A DNA stretch of 6,121 bases from Caldimicrobium sp964493015. GTDB taxonomy: Bacteria > Desulfobacterota > Thermodesulfobacteria > Thermodesulfobacteriales > Thermodesulfobacteriaceae. The notes beneath the pieces are model-generated. The model had not been told where the DNA came from, did no database searches, and saw only the letters and a list, made by a program, of their open reading frames with translations. Every line of letters begins with the position of its first letter. The stretch's first letter is position 1. The position numbers and the translations under genes were made by a program. The stretch is taken from positions 1-6,121 of the forward strand of contig CAZBLU010000050.1 in the NCBI GenBank assembly GCA_964493015.1. Direction: 5' to 3'. Positions 5,831 to 6,121 of the stretch are shown piece after piece.

Positions 5831-6121
5831 ATGCTACCTGAAGAGAGGGTAACGAATAAGGTTGAAGCCTTACTTACTCCCGAGGTGATTAAAGCTCAGA
5901 AGGAGTATGTAGTCAAAAACTTTTATGACCTCATGAGGGCACTCATTGAAAATCCTACCTGGCTTGAGATAATGAGAAACCTCATCCTTACGGAAGAGCT
6001 CCTTAGGCTTCCACAAAAGGTAAGTGAAATCCTTAAGGAATTAGAGGCATTTAGAAAAGACTTTGAAACCTTCAAAAAAGAAGAATTTACACCTCTGAAA
6101 CAGAAGGTTGATAGGATTGAA
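5831..6121 (+). CDS. Coiled-coil protein, N-terminal part (possible DUF3782/PD-(D/E)XK type), truncated by window end
   Basis: The frame opens at ATG 5831 and runs without a stop for 97 codons to the window edge. The N-terminal part (MLPEERVTNKVEALLTPEVI, then ENPTWLEIMRNLILTEELLR) is helical and charged. From about residue 65 the pattern becomes a long amphipathic coiled coil rich in Lys, Glu, Phe and Leu (VSEILKELEAFRKDFETF, then PLKQKVDRIE). This layout, a short helical head with a TEELLxLP motif and then a coiled coil, is common in thermophile proteins annotated as DUF3782 that carry a C-terminal PD-(D/E)XK nuclease fold. Any nuclease domain would lie beyond the window, so function is open. 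It is divergent from the receptor remnant. Confidence 0.75.
   Translation, partial: MLPEERVTNKVEALLTPEVIKAQKEYVVKNFYDLMRALIENPTWLEIMRNLILTEELLRLPQKVSEILKELEAFRKDFETFKKEEFTPLKQKVDRIE

Noticed and set aside
1..6121. CRISPR array, tRNA, rRNA or insertion sequence ends
   Set aside because: I saw no regularly spaced repeats, cloverleaf-like sequence, transposase motif or terminal inverted repeats.

Overview
The window looks like a scaffold from a thermophilic, moderately AT-rich bacterium that makes c-type cytochromes. The lineage is inferred: Aquificota or Thermodesulfobacteriota-like bacteria fit the short ExbB, the coiled-coil protein family at the right end and the CooC-like fragment, but nothing here proves it. 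A run of exactly 100 N (4196-4295) shows that two contigs were joined, so the true distance across it is unknown.

Layout. (1) 1-300 holds a decayed coding remnant on the minus strand. (2) 343-3036 is a compact, apparently intact two-gene unit on the plus strand: a sigma-70-like promoter, a cytochrome bd-superfamily CydA-like subunit with a C-terminal heme c domain, a second CydA-like paralogue (CydA'), and a perfect hairpin terminator. There is no CydB and no long quinol loop, so this is probably an atypical bd-family oxygen reductase that takes electrons through heme c. (3) 3053-4008 is a broken ccoG/fixG-like gene with two in-frame stops, a frame change and no ferredoxin core. (4) On the minus strand, exbB-exbD-tonB (5196 down to 3971) encodes a short TonB energising complex. 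exbB and exbD overlap, tonB follows after one base, and the middle of tonB lies in the N gap. (5) Just upstream of exbB on the same strand are two more broken genes: a TonB-dependent receptor reduced to its signal peptide and last barrel strands (5682-5417), and a CooC/MinD-like ATPase fragment (5439-5228). (6) From 5831 a plus-strand coiled-coil protein runs off the right end. Its start codon falls where transcription from a good promoter should begin, which suggests a leaderless mRNA.

How it fits together. The CydA/CydA' pair is a respiratory module in the cytoplasmic membrane. The minus-strand cluster was probably once an outer-membrane uptake operon (receptor first, then the proton-motive-force motor). 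Its receptor has been lost while the motor appears kept, perhaps to serve receptors encoded elsewhere. Three neighbouring genes have all lost their middles. That means either local genome decay or small collapses in the assembly, and read mapping would tell these apart.
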